Positions 16,325-24,492 of a DNA stretch of 64,000 nt are shown piece after piece. Source of the stretch: Cellulomonas sp. B6 (GTDB lineage: Bacteria > Actinomycetota > Actinomycetes > Actinomycetales > Cellulomonadaceae). Location of the stretch: positions 1 through 64,000 of the forward strand of contig NZ_LNTD01000004.1 in NCBI RefSeq assembly GCF_001462455.1, given 5' to 3'. The translations under genes were made by a program, and so were the position numbers. Numbering within the stretch: the stretch's first letter is position 1; each line of letters opens with the position of its first letter. Under the pieces are notes generated by a model, which was not told the origin of the DNA, ran no database searches, and saw nothing but the letters and a program-made list of their open reading frames with translations.

Positions 16325-17263
16325 TCAGCCCTTGACGGACCCCGCGAGCAGCCCGCGCACGAAGTACCGCTGCAGCGACAGGAACACCAGCGCCGGGACG
16401 ATGATCGAGACGAACGCCCCCGCCGACAGCAGGAACCACTGCGAGCCGCGCGTGCCGGTGAGGTTGAACAGCGCCACGGTCATCGGCGCGACCTGGTTGG
16501 ACGACCCCGCGAACGTCAGGGCCACCAGCAGGTCGTTCCACACCCACAGGAACTGGTAGATGCCGAACGCCGCGAGGGCCGGCTTGAGCAGCGGCAGCAT
16601 GAGGCGGAAGAACACCGTGACGTGCCCGGCGCCGTCGACCCGTGCCGCCTCGATGAGCTCGCCCGGGATCTCCCGCATGAAGTTGTGCAGCAGGAAGACC
16701 GCGAGCGGGAGCCCGAACATGGTGTGCGAGATCCACACCGCCCAGAACGTGCCGGCGACGCCGATGTCGGCGTAGAGCGACAGCAGCGGGATGAGCGTGA
16801 CCTGGATGGGCACGACCTGCAGCGCGAACACGGCGACGAACAGCGCGTCACGCCCGCGGAACTGCATCCACGCGAACGAGTACGCCGCGAGGGTCGCCAG
16901 GAAGATCGGCAGCACGACCGACGGGATCGTGATGACGACCGAGTTGATGATGAACGGCAGCAGCGACTGCGAGGAGTCGACCGCCATGACGGTCTGGTAG
17001 TTCTCGAGCGTGAAGTTCGGGCTAGTCAGGACGGTCCACCAGCCGGTGGCGTTGATGTCGGCCGCGGGGCGGAACGACGTGACGAGCAGCCCGAACGTCG
17101 GGATGGTCCACAGCACCGCGAGCACGACCGCGGCGAACGTGGCCCACGGCGACGTCAGACGCTTCTTCGTGGCCCGCAGGGTCGCGGCGACGTCGCCGCT
17201 CCCGGTGCGCGCACCGGCGCCGGCCGGGCCGACGACCTGGGGCGGGGGCGGGGTGGTGGTCAT
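16325..17263 (-). CDS. sugar ABC transporter permease, MalG-like
   Basis: A 312-residue inner membrane permease of the carbohydrate ABC importer class (CUT1). Six helices follow a 30-residue cytoplasmic N-terminus. The EAA loop that docks the ATPase is ELIEAARVDGAGHVTVFFRL, and the C-terminus ends in the family-typical QRYFVRGLLAGSVKG. It overlaps the preceding permease by four bases (ATGA). No ATPase gene is present, so a shared MsmK-type ATPase is likely. Alpha-glucoside-type importers are the closest in feel, but the sugar is not known. Confidence 0.92.
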   Translation of the reverse strand: MTTTPPPPQVVGPAGAGARTGSGDVAATLRATKKRLTSPWATFAAVVLAVLWTIPTFGLLVTSFRPAADINATGWWTVLTSPNFTLENYQTVMAVDSSQSLLPFIINSVVITIPSVVLPIFLATLAAYSFAWMQFRGRDALFVAVFALQVVPIQVTLIPLLSLYADIGVAGTFWAVWISHTMFGLPLAVFLLHNFMREIPGELIEAARVDGAGHVTVFFRLMLPLLKPALAAFGIYQFLWVWNDLLVALTFAGSSNQVAPMTVALFNLTGTRGSQWFLLSAGAFVSIIVPALVFLSLQRYFVRGLLAGSVKG

Positions 17264-18237
17264 CGTGCCTCCGCTCGCCGCAGCTGCCGGACGTTGTAGA
17301 CGATGATCGGGATCACCAGGATGAACAGCAGGACCGCGAGCGCGGCGCCCAGCCCCTGGTTCCCGGCCGTGAAGCTCTGCGTGTAGAACTCGTTCGCGAC
17401 GACCGAGGTCCCGTAGAGGCCGCCGGTCATGGTGCGGACGATGTCGAACACCTTGAGGCACCCGATCGCGATGGTCGTGAGGACCACGACGAGGGTCGGG
17501 CGGATCGCGGGCACGGTGACGAACCGGAACATCTCCGAGGCGGTGACGCCGTCGAGCCGCGCGGCCTCGACGATCTCGCCGGGGATCGCCTTGATCGCGG
17601 CCGACAGGATCGTCATGGCGAAGCCGGCCTGGATCCAGATCATCACGACGATGAGGAACAGGTTGTTCCACGGCTGGTTCAGCAGGAACTGCTGGGGCGG
17701 CAGGCCGACCCACACGAGCAGCTGGTTGAGCAGGCCGATCTGCGCGGGGTTGTTGGCGACCGTGGGGTCGTAGAACCGGTACTCGTAGACGAACTTCCAG
17801 ATGATCGAGGCGCCGACGAAGGAGATCGCCATGGGCAGGAAGATCAGCGCCTTGGCGGCCGCCTCGCCGCGGGCGCCGTTGACCCAGATCGCGTACAGCA
17901 GGCCGACGACCGTCGCGACGACGGGTGTGACGAGCACCCACAGCACGGTGTTGCGCAGCACCACGAGCTGGTCGGGCGAGCTGAAGACCGCCGTGTAGTT
18001 GGACAGGCCGATGAACGACGTGCCCGCCGCGTCGTACAGCGAGCGCACGACCGTGCGCCCCGCGGGGTACACGAGCCCGATGAGCAGCAGCACGACGGTC
18101 GGGCCGACGAAGAACCACGCGACGCGGCGGACGCCGCGCCGTTCCAGCAACGAGACGACCAGCAGGACCAGGCCGATCACCGCGGCGAACGCCACGAGCG
18201 CCAGCACCATCGCGACGAGCTTGTCGGCGACGTTCAT
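17260..18237 (-). CDS. sugar ABC transporter permease, MalF-like
   Basis: A 325-residue CUT1 permease. An N-terminal helix pair (LALVAFAAVIGLVLLVVSLL and AWFFVGPTVVLLLIGLVYP) precedes the six-helix core; the EAA loop reads EIVEAARLDGVTASEMFRFV. The SIIWKFVYEYRFYDP segment is common in alpha-glucoside (AglF/ThuF-type) permeases. It is the first of the two permease genes, 155 bases after the binding-protein gene, with a strong hairpin in the gap. Confidence 0.92.
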   Translation of the reverse strand: MNVADKLVAMVLALVAFAAVIGLVLLVVSLLERRGVRRVAWFFVGPTVVLLLIGLVYPAGRTVVRSLYDAAGTSFIGLSNYTAVFSSPDQLVVLRNTVLWVLVTPVVATVVGLLYAIWVNGARGEAAAKALIFLPMAISFVGASIIWKFVYEYRFYDPTVANNPAQIGLLNQLLVWVGLPPQQFLLNQPWNNLFLIVVMIWIQAGFAMTILSAAIKAIPGEIVEAARLDGVTASEMFRFVTVPAIRPTLVVVLTTIAIGCLKVFDIVRTMTGGLYGTSVVANEFYTQSFTAGNQGLGAALAVLLFILVIPIIVYNVRQLRRAEAR

Positions 18238-18303
18238 CGAGCCTCCAGGGCAGGGGACCGTGGACGGGGTCGGGCCCGCGCGTGCGCGGCACCCGGTGGT
18301 GAC

Positions 18304-18344
18304 GACCGGGCCGCTCCGCCTCGAGGAGGCGGGGCGGCCCGGTC
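18304..18344 (-). terminator. intra-operon hairpin between binding-protein and permease genes
   Basis: Two 19-base arms (18304-18322 and 18326-18344) pair with one G-U-compatible mismatch around a three-base loop. Read on the minus strand it lies 49 bases after the lipoprotein stop and 67 bases before the first permease start. Such hairpins often stabilise the upstream message or partly terminate, giving more binding protein than permease. No U-tract follows. Confidence 0.75.
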
Positions 18345-18392
18345 GCGGACCGGACGGGCGGGTCGCTCAGGACCCGCGCGTCACGTCACCCG

Positions 18393-19772
18393 TCACGGCC
18401 AGGCGGCCTCGATCTTGTCGAGCGTCTCGGTCGTCGACTGCCCGGTGATCCACGCCGTGGCCTCGCGCCAGAACGCGCCGTTGCCGACGGCCGCGGGCAT
18501 CTGGTCGGACCCGTCGAACCGGAACTCGGAGGCCGGGTCGAGCAGGATCTCGGCCGAGAGCTTGTCGATCGGGTTCACGAGGTTCGCGGTGTCGAGCCCC
18601 TTGTTGGCGGAGATCCAGCCGCCGTTCGTCTCGTCGGCCGACGCCTTGGCCTTGAGGTTCGCCCACGTGTCGGTGGACCAGAACTCGAGCAGCGCCTGCA
18701 CCTCGGGACGGTCGGAGAACGCGGTGACGAACTCGCCGGCGCCCAGCACCGGCTTGGTCGAGGCGTCCTTGGCAGGCAGGTAGAACGCGAACACGTCGCC
18801 GTCCTCGGCGATGTTCGTGCCCTCGGGGAAGTTGGCGGCGTAGAACGACGCCTGGCGGTGCAGCGAGCACTGGTTCTGCAGGATCGGCAGGCCGCCGTCC
18901 TGGAAGGCCGTGGTCGCGATCGTCGAGACGTCGCCGAAGCCGCCGTTCACGTTGGCGGGGTCCTTGAGGTACTCCCCGACCATGTCGAGGGCCTCGGTCG
19001 GCACCTCGGAGTTGAACGCGATCTCGTGCTTGACCCACTGGTCGTACACGTCGCCGCCGCCGACGCGCAGGACGAAGTCCTCCATCCAGTCGGTGAGCGG
19101 CCAGCCGGTGGCCTCGCCCGACGCGATGCCCGCGCACCACGGCTTGTTGTTGCCGTCGGACGCGATCTTCTCGGTCAGCGTCTTGAGCTCGTCGAGGGTC
19201 GTCGGGACCTCGTAGCCGTTGTCCTCGAACTGCTTCGGCGAGTACCAGACCAGCGACTTCACGCTCGCGCCCGACGGTGCGGCGTAGAAGGTCCCGTCGA
19301 TCGAGCCGAGCTCCTTCCACGACGGGTCCCAGAACTCGTCGACGTTCTTGGCGACGCCGTCGGGCGCCGCGACCACCGTGCCCGTCGCGACGAGCTGGGC
19401 GAGCAGGCCCGGCTGCGGCACGATCGCGATGTCGGGCGTGTTGCCCGCCTGCGCGCGGACCAGGATCTGCTGCTCGAACTGCTTGTCGGCCTGGTAGTCG
19501 ACCTTCGCGCCCGTGCACTCCTCGAACGGCTTGAAGGACGTGATGTAGGGCGTGTCCTCGGGCGCGACGATCCCGGCGTAGACCGTGATCGTCTTGCCGC
19601 TGAGGTCGCCGTACTGCTTGTAGTCGGCGCAGTCGACGGAACCGCCGGCCGCGCCTCCGGACGTCCCGGTGCCACCCGGGGTCCCGCCCTCGCCCGTGCT
19701 GCAGGCCGCGAGCGCGAGCGCTGCGACCGTCCCGGCGACCAGTGCGCCGGCACGCCTGTTGATGTGCCTCAT
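18393..19772 (-). CDS. sugar ABC transporter substrate-binding lipoprotein
   Basis: A 459-residue extracellular solute-binding protein (family 1). The signal peptide MRHINRRAGALVAGTVAALA is followed by the lipobox LAAC with Cys24, so the mature protein is membrane-anchored outside the cell. A Gly/Thr-rich linker precedes the two-lobed domain, which starts near GKTITVYAGI and contains the family-typical AFYLPAKD and NGAFWREA segments. GGGGGA lies just before the ATG at 19772. It heads the importer operon. No LacI or other regulator is adjacent. Confidence 0.93.
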   Translation of the reverse strand: MRHINRRAGALVAGTVAALALAACSTGEGGTPGGTGTSGGAAGGSVDCADYKQYGDLSGKTITVYAGIVAPEDTPYITSFKPFEECTGAKVDYQADKQFEQQILVRAQAGNTPDIAIVPQPGLLAQLVATGTVVAAPDGVAKNVDEFWDPSWKELGSIDGTFYAAPSGASVKSLVWYSPKQFEDNGYEVPTTLDELKTLTEKIASDGNNKPWCAGIASGEATGWPLTDWMEDFVLRVGGGDVYDQWVKHEIAFNSEVPTEALDMVGEYLKDPANVNGGFGDVSTIATTAFQDGGLPILQNQCSLHRQASFYAANFPEGTNIAEDGDVFAFYLPAKDASTKPVLGAGEFVTAFSDRPEVQALLEFWSTDTWANLKAKASADETNGGWISANKGLDTANLVNPIDKLSAEILLDPASEFRFDGSDQMPAAVGNGAFWREATAWITGQSTTETLDKIEAAWP

Positions 19773-19859
19773 CGATCCCCCACAACGTCGTCGTCCTGTC
19801 GATAACCGGCGCCACGACACAACGCCGTCCCGGCTCGTGTCGCAAGCAGGACAGCGCTC

Positions 19860-19881
19860 GATTCGGTCACGATTCGGTCAC
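19860..19881. promoter_or_regulatory. tandem 11-bp repeat upstream of the sugar importer
   Basis: GATTCGGTCAC occurs twice, end to end, about 90 bases before the binding-protein start and in the 218-base gap behind the HAD gene. It may be a regulator-binding site or part of the promoter. No other clear element was seen in this gap. Confidence 0.4.
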
Positions 19882-19990
19882 ACCGACCAGGACGCACACG
19901 GGAATGCGCTCACCTGGGACCTGGTACCCACGCCCCCCGCGCCCCGTCGTGCAGTCCGCGGCCGCACCGCCGCGGGTCGCGCGCCGCGCG

Positions 19991-20788
19991 TCAGCGCAGC
20001 ACGCGCCGGAGGACCTCGACCGCGCCGTCGTCCTCGATGGTGCCCGTGACCTCGTCCGCCGCAGCCCGCACGGCCTCGCTCGCGTGACCCATCGCGACGC
20101 CGCACGCGGCCCAGCGCAGCATCTCGGCGTCGTTCTCGCCGTCGCCCAGCGCGAGCGTCTCGTACGGCTCGACGCCGAGCTCACGACGCACGTCCTCGAG
20201 CGCGCTCGCCTTCGTCACGCCGCCCGGCGTGAGGTCGAGCCACGCCGACCAGCCGACCGCGTACGTGACCTCGCGCAGCCCGACCCGCTCGACGAGCGCG
20301 TGGAACTCCTCGGGCGTGCTGTCGGGCGCCCGCACCACGACGCGCGTCGCCGGTGCCGACGCGAGCTCCTCGAGCGTCGCGACCGTCTGCTCCCCCGTGA
20401 GCTCGTTCTGCGGGAACGGCTGCGACACCAGGAACCCGACGCCGAGGTCCTCGACCGCGAACAGCGCGTCCGGCAGCTCCAGCGCGAGCGTCCGCAACGC
20501 CGGTCCGGGGTCGAACGTCACGGTGCGCACCAGCGCGTACCCGTCCGGCTCGTCGGGATCGAGGCGCGCCGTCACCGCGCCGTTCGACGCGACCACGTAC
20601 CCGGACGTCAGGCCCAGGTCCGCGGCGACACGCGTCGCCGAGTGCACCGCGCGCCCCGTCGCGACCACCACGTGCACGCCCGCGTCGACGAGCGCCGCGA
20701 CGCCCGCGCGGACGTCCGCGGAGATCACGCCGTCGTAGGACATGAGCGTGCCGTCGACGTCGAGCGCGACGAGGCGCGTGCGGCTCAC
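19991..20788 (-). CDS. HAD-superfamily phosphatase, Cof type
   Basis: A 265-residue Cof-type haloacid dehalogenase hydrolase, likely dephosphorylating small sugar phosphates or cofactors. Motif I is [12 protein letters not shown] (nucleophile Asp10), motif II is VVATGR, motif III has Lys in TKASALEDV, and motif IV is [13 protein letters not shown]. The cap sits between motifs II and III (type IIB). The GTG start overlaps the serS stop by four bases, so it is cotranscribed with and translationally coupled to serS, a frequent actinobacterial arrangement. Confidence 0.92.
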   Translation of the reverse strand: MSRTRLVALDVDGTLMSYDGVISADVRAGVAALVDAGVHVVVATGRAVHSATRVAADLGLTSGYVVASNGAVTARLDPDEPDGYALVRTVTFDPGPALRTLALELPDALFAVEDLGVGFLVSQPFPQNELTGEQTVATLEELASAPATRVVVRAPDSTPEEFHALVERVGLREVTYAVGWSAWLDLTPGGVTKASALEDVRRELGVEPYETLALGDGENDAEMLRWAACGVAMGHASEAVRAAADEVTGTIEDDGAVEVLRRVLR

Positions 20789-22065
20789 CGGACCGGCTCC
20801 AGCACCTCGAGGCCACCCAGGTACGGCCGCAGGCCCTCCGGCACGCGCACCGAGCCGTCGGCCTGCTGGTGGTTCTCCAGCAGCGCGACGATCCAACGCG
20901 TCGTGGCGAGCGTGCCGTTGAGCGTCGCGACCGTGCGCGTGCCGTCCTCGGTGCGCTCGCGCACCCCCAGCCGGCGGGCCTGGAACGTCGTGCAGTTCGA
21001 CGTCGACGTCAGCTCGAGCCAGCGCTGCTGGCTCGGCAGCCACGCCTCGCAGTCGAACTTGCGCGCCGCGCTGCTGCCCAGGTCGCCCGCCGCGGTGTCG
21101 ATCACGCGGTACGGGAGCTCGGCGAGCGCGAGCATCTCCTTCTCCCACGCGAGGATCCGCCGGTGCTCGTCCGCCGCGTCCTCCGGGCGCGCCCACACGA
21201 ACGCCTCGACCTTGTGGAACTGGTGCACGCGGATGATGCCGCGCGTGTCCTTGCCGTACGACCCGGCCTCGCGGCGGTAGCACGCGCTCCACCCGGCGTA
21301 CCGCAGCGGACCGTCCGACAGGTCGACGATCTCGCCCGCGTGGAAGCCCGCGAGCGCGACCTCGCTCGTGCCGACCAGGTACAGGTCGTCGGCCTCGAGC
21401 CGGTAGATCTCGTCGGCGTGCGCGCCCAGGAACCCGGTGCCCGCCATGATCTCCGGCTTCACGAGGGTCGGCGTGATCGTCAGCGTGAAGCCGTTGCGCG
21501 TCGCGAGGTCCACGGCCGCGTTGAGCAGCGCGAGCTCCAGGCGCGCGCCGATGCCGGTGAGGAAGTAGAACCGCGAGCCCGAGACCTTGGCGCCGCGCTC
21601 GGTGTCGATCGCGCGCAGGCCCTCGCCCAGGTCCAGGTGGTCCTTCACGACGAAGTCCGGCCCGTACTCGGCCGCGAGGTCGCGCGGCGTGCCGACCTGC
21701 TCGAGCACGACGTAGTCGTCCTCGCCGCCCGCGGGCACGCCCTCCTCGACGACGTTGCCGATGCGCCGCGCGAGCTCGGTCGCACGCTCCTCGGCCGCGG
21801 CCGCGTCGGCCTGCAGCGCCTTGACCCGCGCCGCGAGGTCCTTGGTGTGCGCGAGCAGCGCCTGCTTCTCGTCGCCGGACGCCTGCGCGACCCGCTTGCC
21901 GAGGGACTTCTGCTCGGCGCGCAGCGTCTCGAACTCGGTGAGCGCGGAGCGACGACGCGCGTCCGCGTCGAGCACCTCGTCGACGAGGTGGGGGTCCTCG
22001 CCACGCGTCACCTGGCTGGCACGCACGACGTCCGGGTCCTGGCGCAGGAGCTGCAGATCGATCAC
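20785..22065 (-). CDS. serS: seryl-tRNA synthetase
   Basis: A 426-residue class II aminoacyl-tRNA synthetase that charges tRNA-Ser. The N-terminal antiparallel coiled coil (about residues 30-105, rich in Arg/Glu/Ala) grips the long variable arm of the tRNA. Motif 2 contains [14 protein letters not shown] and VHQFHKVE, and motif 3 is [16 protein letters not shown]. Length and order are normal. It begins [12 protein letters not shown] from a GTG with TAGGGT six bases upstream. Divergent from the lipid kinase gene. Confidence 0.98.
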   Translation of the reverse strand: MIDLQLLRQDPDVVRASQVTRGEDPHLVDEVLDADARRRSALTEFETLRAEQKSLGKRVAQASGDEKQALLAHTKDLAARVKALQADAAAAEERATELARRIGNVVEEGVPAGGEDDYVVLEQVGTPRDLAAEYGPDFVVKDHLDLGEGLRAIDTERGAKVSGSRFYFLTGIGARLELALLNAAVDLATRNGFTLTITPTLVKPEIMAGTGFLGAHADEIYRLEADDLYLVGTSEVALAGFHAGEIVDLSDGPLRYAGWSACYRREAGSYGKDTRGIIRVHQFHKVEAFVWARPEDAADEHRRILAWEKEMLALAELPYRVIDTAAGDLGSSAARKFDCEAWLPSQQRWLELTSTSNCTTFQARRLGVRERTEDGTRTVATLNGTLATTRWIVALLENHQQADGSVRVPEGLRPYLGGLEVLEPVR

Positions 22066-22071
22066 CCCCCG

Positions 22072-22077
22072 ACCCTA
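22072..22077 (-). promoter_or_regulatory. -10 box of a leaderless promoter (serS)
   Basis: TAGGGT on the minus strand ends six bases before the serS GTG. Confidence 0.6.
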
Positions 22078-22182
22078 CCGACCCGGCCGCGGGGACCGCC
22101 CACGGACGCCCCGCGGCGGCGTGCCGGGCACCGGCCGGGCGCACGTCGCGCGTCCCGCCCTGCGCGGGAGCCCGCGCGGCCG

Positions 22183-22188
22183 TAGATT
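22183..22188 (+). promoter_or_regulatory. -10 box of a leaderless promoter (lipid kinase)
   Basis: TAGATT is six bases before the ATG at 22195 and is one of the best matches to the TANNNT consensus in the window. Confidence 0.6.
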
Positions 22189-22194
22189 CCGGGC

Positions 22195-23334
22195 ATGTCA
22201 TGGGTGGATTGGGTGGCGCTGGCCGCCGCTGTGCTGGCCCTCGTGGCCGTCGGGCTGGGGCTGTGGGTCTACCGCCAGCAGGGCCGCCTGCGTGCGCAGC
22301 TGGCACCGGACGCCGCCGCGGGGACGTCCGCCGCGCCGTCGCAGCGCGGCCAGCTCGTCGCGTTCGTCGCCAACCCCTCGAAGCCCGACGTGACGTCGCT
22401 GCGCGCGGCCGTCCGCAAGGCCGCGAGCGAGCAGTACCTGCCCGAGCCGCTGTGGTTCGAGACGACCGTCGAGGACCCGGGCGTCGGGCAGGCGCGCGAG
22501 GCGGTGGCGGCCGGTGCCGACCTCGTCGTCGCGGTCGGCGGCGACGGCACGGTGCGCGCGGTCGCGGAGGCGCTCGCGGGCACCGACGTGCCGATGGGCC
22601 TCATGCCGCTGGGCACCGGCAACCTGCTCGCGCGCAACCTCGACGTGCCGCTCAACGACCCGATCGGCGCGATGCAGCTCGCGGTCGACGGGCAGGACAA
22701 GCGCATCGACGTGGGCTGGCTGCGGGTCCTCAAGCACGAGTCCGAGATGGACGACGACGTCGCCGAGGCCGCGGACGACGAGCCCGCCGACACCGACGAG
22801 CCGCGCGACCACATCTTCCTCGTCATCGCCGGGCTCGGGTTCGACGCCGCGATGGTCGCCGACGCTGACGACCAGCTCAAGGCACGCATGGGCTGGATCG
22901 CCTACTTCGTCGCGGGGGTCAAGCACCTGCACGGCCGCCGGCTGCGCGTCCGGCTCGCGCTCGACGGCAGGCCCGCGCAGCAGGTGCGGCTGCGCAGCCT
23001 GCTCATCGGCAACTGCGGGCGCCTGCCCGGCGGCATCACGCTGCTGCCCGACGCGGTGCTCGACGACGGCGTGCTCGACGTCGCCGTGATCGACACGCGT
23101 GCCGGCATCGCCGGCTGGGCGCAGCTGCTCGGCGAGGTCGTGCTGCAGGGCGTCGGCGTGCGCAACGAGCTGCCCAACAAGATCGGCCGCATCGACCACG
23201 CCCGCGCGCGCGAGCTGCACATCGAGGTCGCGGGCGGCGAGCACGTGCAGGTCGACGGCGACATCGTGGGCCGCGCGCGCGAGGTCGCCGCACGCGTCGA
23301 CCCCGGCGCGCTCGTCGTGCGCGTCGCGCGCTGA
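22195..23334 (+). CDS. diacylglycerol/lipid kinase family protein
   Basis: A 379-residue member of the diacylglycerol kinase catalytic family. An N-terminal helix (VALAAAVLALVAVGLGLWVY) probably anchors it to the membrane. The nucleotide-binding motif VVAVGGDGTVRAVAEAL is at about residues 103-119 and is followed by the family motif MPLGTGNLLARNL. A C-terminal beta-sandwich follows. An acidic insert (about residues 182-202, DDDVAEAADDEPADTDEPRD) interrupts the domain and is probably a loop. It phosphorylates a lipid or lipid-like alcohol with ATP. It faces pheA tail to tail. Confidence 0.9.
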   Translation: MSWVDWVALAAAVLALVAVGLGLWVYRQQGRLRAQLAPDAAAGTSAAPSQRGQLVAFVANPSKPDVTSLRAAVRKAASEQYLPEPLWFETTVEDPGVGQAREAVAAGADLVVAVGGDGTVRAVAEALAGTDVPMGLMPLGTGNLLARNLDVPLNDPIGAMQLAVDGQDKRIDVGWLRVLKHESEMDDDVAEAADDEPADTDEPRDHIFLVIAGLGFDAAMVADADDQLKARMGWIAYFVAGVKHLHGRRLRVRLALDGRPAQQVRLRSLLIGNCGRLPGGITLLPDAVLDDGVLDVAVIDTRAGIAGWAQLLGEVVLQGVGVRNELPNKIGRIDHARARELHIEVAGGEHVQVDGDIVGRAREVAARVDPGALVVRVAR

Positions 23335-23386
23335 GCCGCGCCCGGCACGGGCGCCGGCGCGAGCACGACGCCCCGGACGTCGCGCG

Positions 23387-24352
23387 TCAGGTCGCGTCGC
23401 CCGCCCGCAGCCGCGACAGCCAGCGCCGCGCCTCGACGAAGTCGGCGTCCGCCGTGCCCACGTGCACCAGCGGTGCGACCGCGTCCGCGCGCGGGTAGGA
23501 CCCGAGGAACCGCACGTACGGGCAGCGCCGGTGCAGCCCCATCAGCACCTCGCCCATGCGCTCGTCCGTGACGTGCCCCTCGGCGTCGATCGAGAACGAG
23601 TACCGACCCAGCGCGTCGCCGATCGGGCGCGACTCGATGCGCGAGAGGTTGACGCCGCGCGCCGCGAACTGCTCGAGCATCGCGAGCAGCGCACCCGCCT
23701 CGTTGTCGGGCAGGTGCACCACGAGCGTCGTCTTGTCCGCGCCCGTGGGCGCCGGCACCTCGCCCGGCGGGCCCACGACCACGAACCGCGTGAGCGCCGA
23801 CGGGTTGTCCGCGACGCGCTCGGCCAGCGGTGCGAGCCCGTACGTCGCGACCGCCGCGGGCGGGACGAGCGCCGCGTCGAACGCGAGCCCCCGGGCCGCG
23901 TCCGGGTCCCCCGACGCGAGCGCGTCGGACAGCAGCGCCGCAGGCGCGGTGTTGCTGGTCGCGGGCACGTGCACCGCGTCCGGGACGTGCGCCGCGAGCC
24001 ACCGGCGGCACTGCACCCACGCGTGCGGGTGCGCCGACACGCGCCGGACCTCCGCGAGACGCGTGCCCGGCGCCGCGACCAGCGTGAACTGCACGGGCAC
24101 CAGCACCTCGCGCAGCAGGACGAGCGGCGTCCCCGTCGCGAGCGAGTCGAGCGTCGCGGTCACGCCGCCCTCGGCCGTCGACTCGATCGCGACCACCGCA
24201 CGGTCCGCCTCACCCGCGCGCACCGCCGCGATCGCCGAGCCCACGTCGGTCTGCGGGAGGTACACCGCGTCGTCGCTCGACGCGACCTGCCGCAGCGCCT
24301 CCTCCGTGAACGTCCCCGCCGGCCCGAGGTACGCGTAGCGCAGCGCCGTCAT
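23387..24352 (-). CDS. pheA: prephenate dehydratase
   Basis: A 321-residue prephenate dehydratase converting prephenate to phenylpyruvate in phenylalanine biosynthesis. The catalytic domain starts RYAYLGPAGTFTEEAL and contains the active-site TRF motif in NPSALTRFVVVG. The C-terminal ACT domain has the Phe-binding ESRP motif (NLSRIESRPIG), so feedback inhibition by phenylalanine is expected. There is no chorismate mutase domain, as in other actinobacteria. The ATG at 24352 is preferred over the GTG two codons earlier. Confidence 0.97.
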   Translation of the reverse strand: MTALRYAYLGPAGTFTEEALRQVASSDDAVYLPQTDVGSAIAAVRAGEADRAVVAIESTAEGGVTATLDSLATGTPLVLLREVLVPVQFTLVAAPGTRLAEVRRVSAHPHAWVQCRRWLAAHVPDAVHVPATSNTAPAALLSDALASGDPDAARGLAFDAALVPPAAVATYGLAPLAERVADNPSALTRFVVVGPPGEVPAPTGADKTTLVVHLPDNEAGALLAMLEQFAARGVNLSRIESRPIGDALGRYSFSIDAEGHVTDERMGEVLMGLHRRCPYVRFLGSYPRADAVAPLVHVGTADADFVEARRWLSRLRAGDAT

Positions 24353-24480
24353 GCCCACTCCCTCCGCACGTCGTCCCGCCGTGGCTCGCGTGCGGCCGAC
24401 CTGTGCGTGCGCCGCGAGGGCTTCGCGTCCGCTCGGTGCGCGGCCGCGTCCCCGGCGCCGCCGAGCCTAGTGCCCGCACG

Positions 24481-24486
24481 TACGCT
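24481..24486 (+). promoter_or_regulatory. -10 box of a leaderless promoter (membrane phosphatase-like gene)
   Basis: TACGCT lies six bases before the GTG at 24493. Confidence 0.55.
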
Positions 24487-24492
24487 GGGGCG

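Noticed and set aside
19773-19990. LacI- or CRE-type operator upstream of the sugar importer
   Set aside because: No TGGGAGCGCTCCCA-like palindrome was found; only a tandem GATTCGGTCAC repeat was visible.
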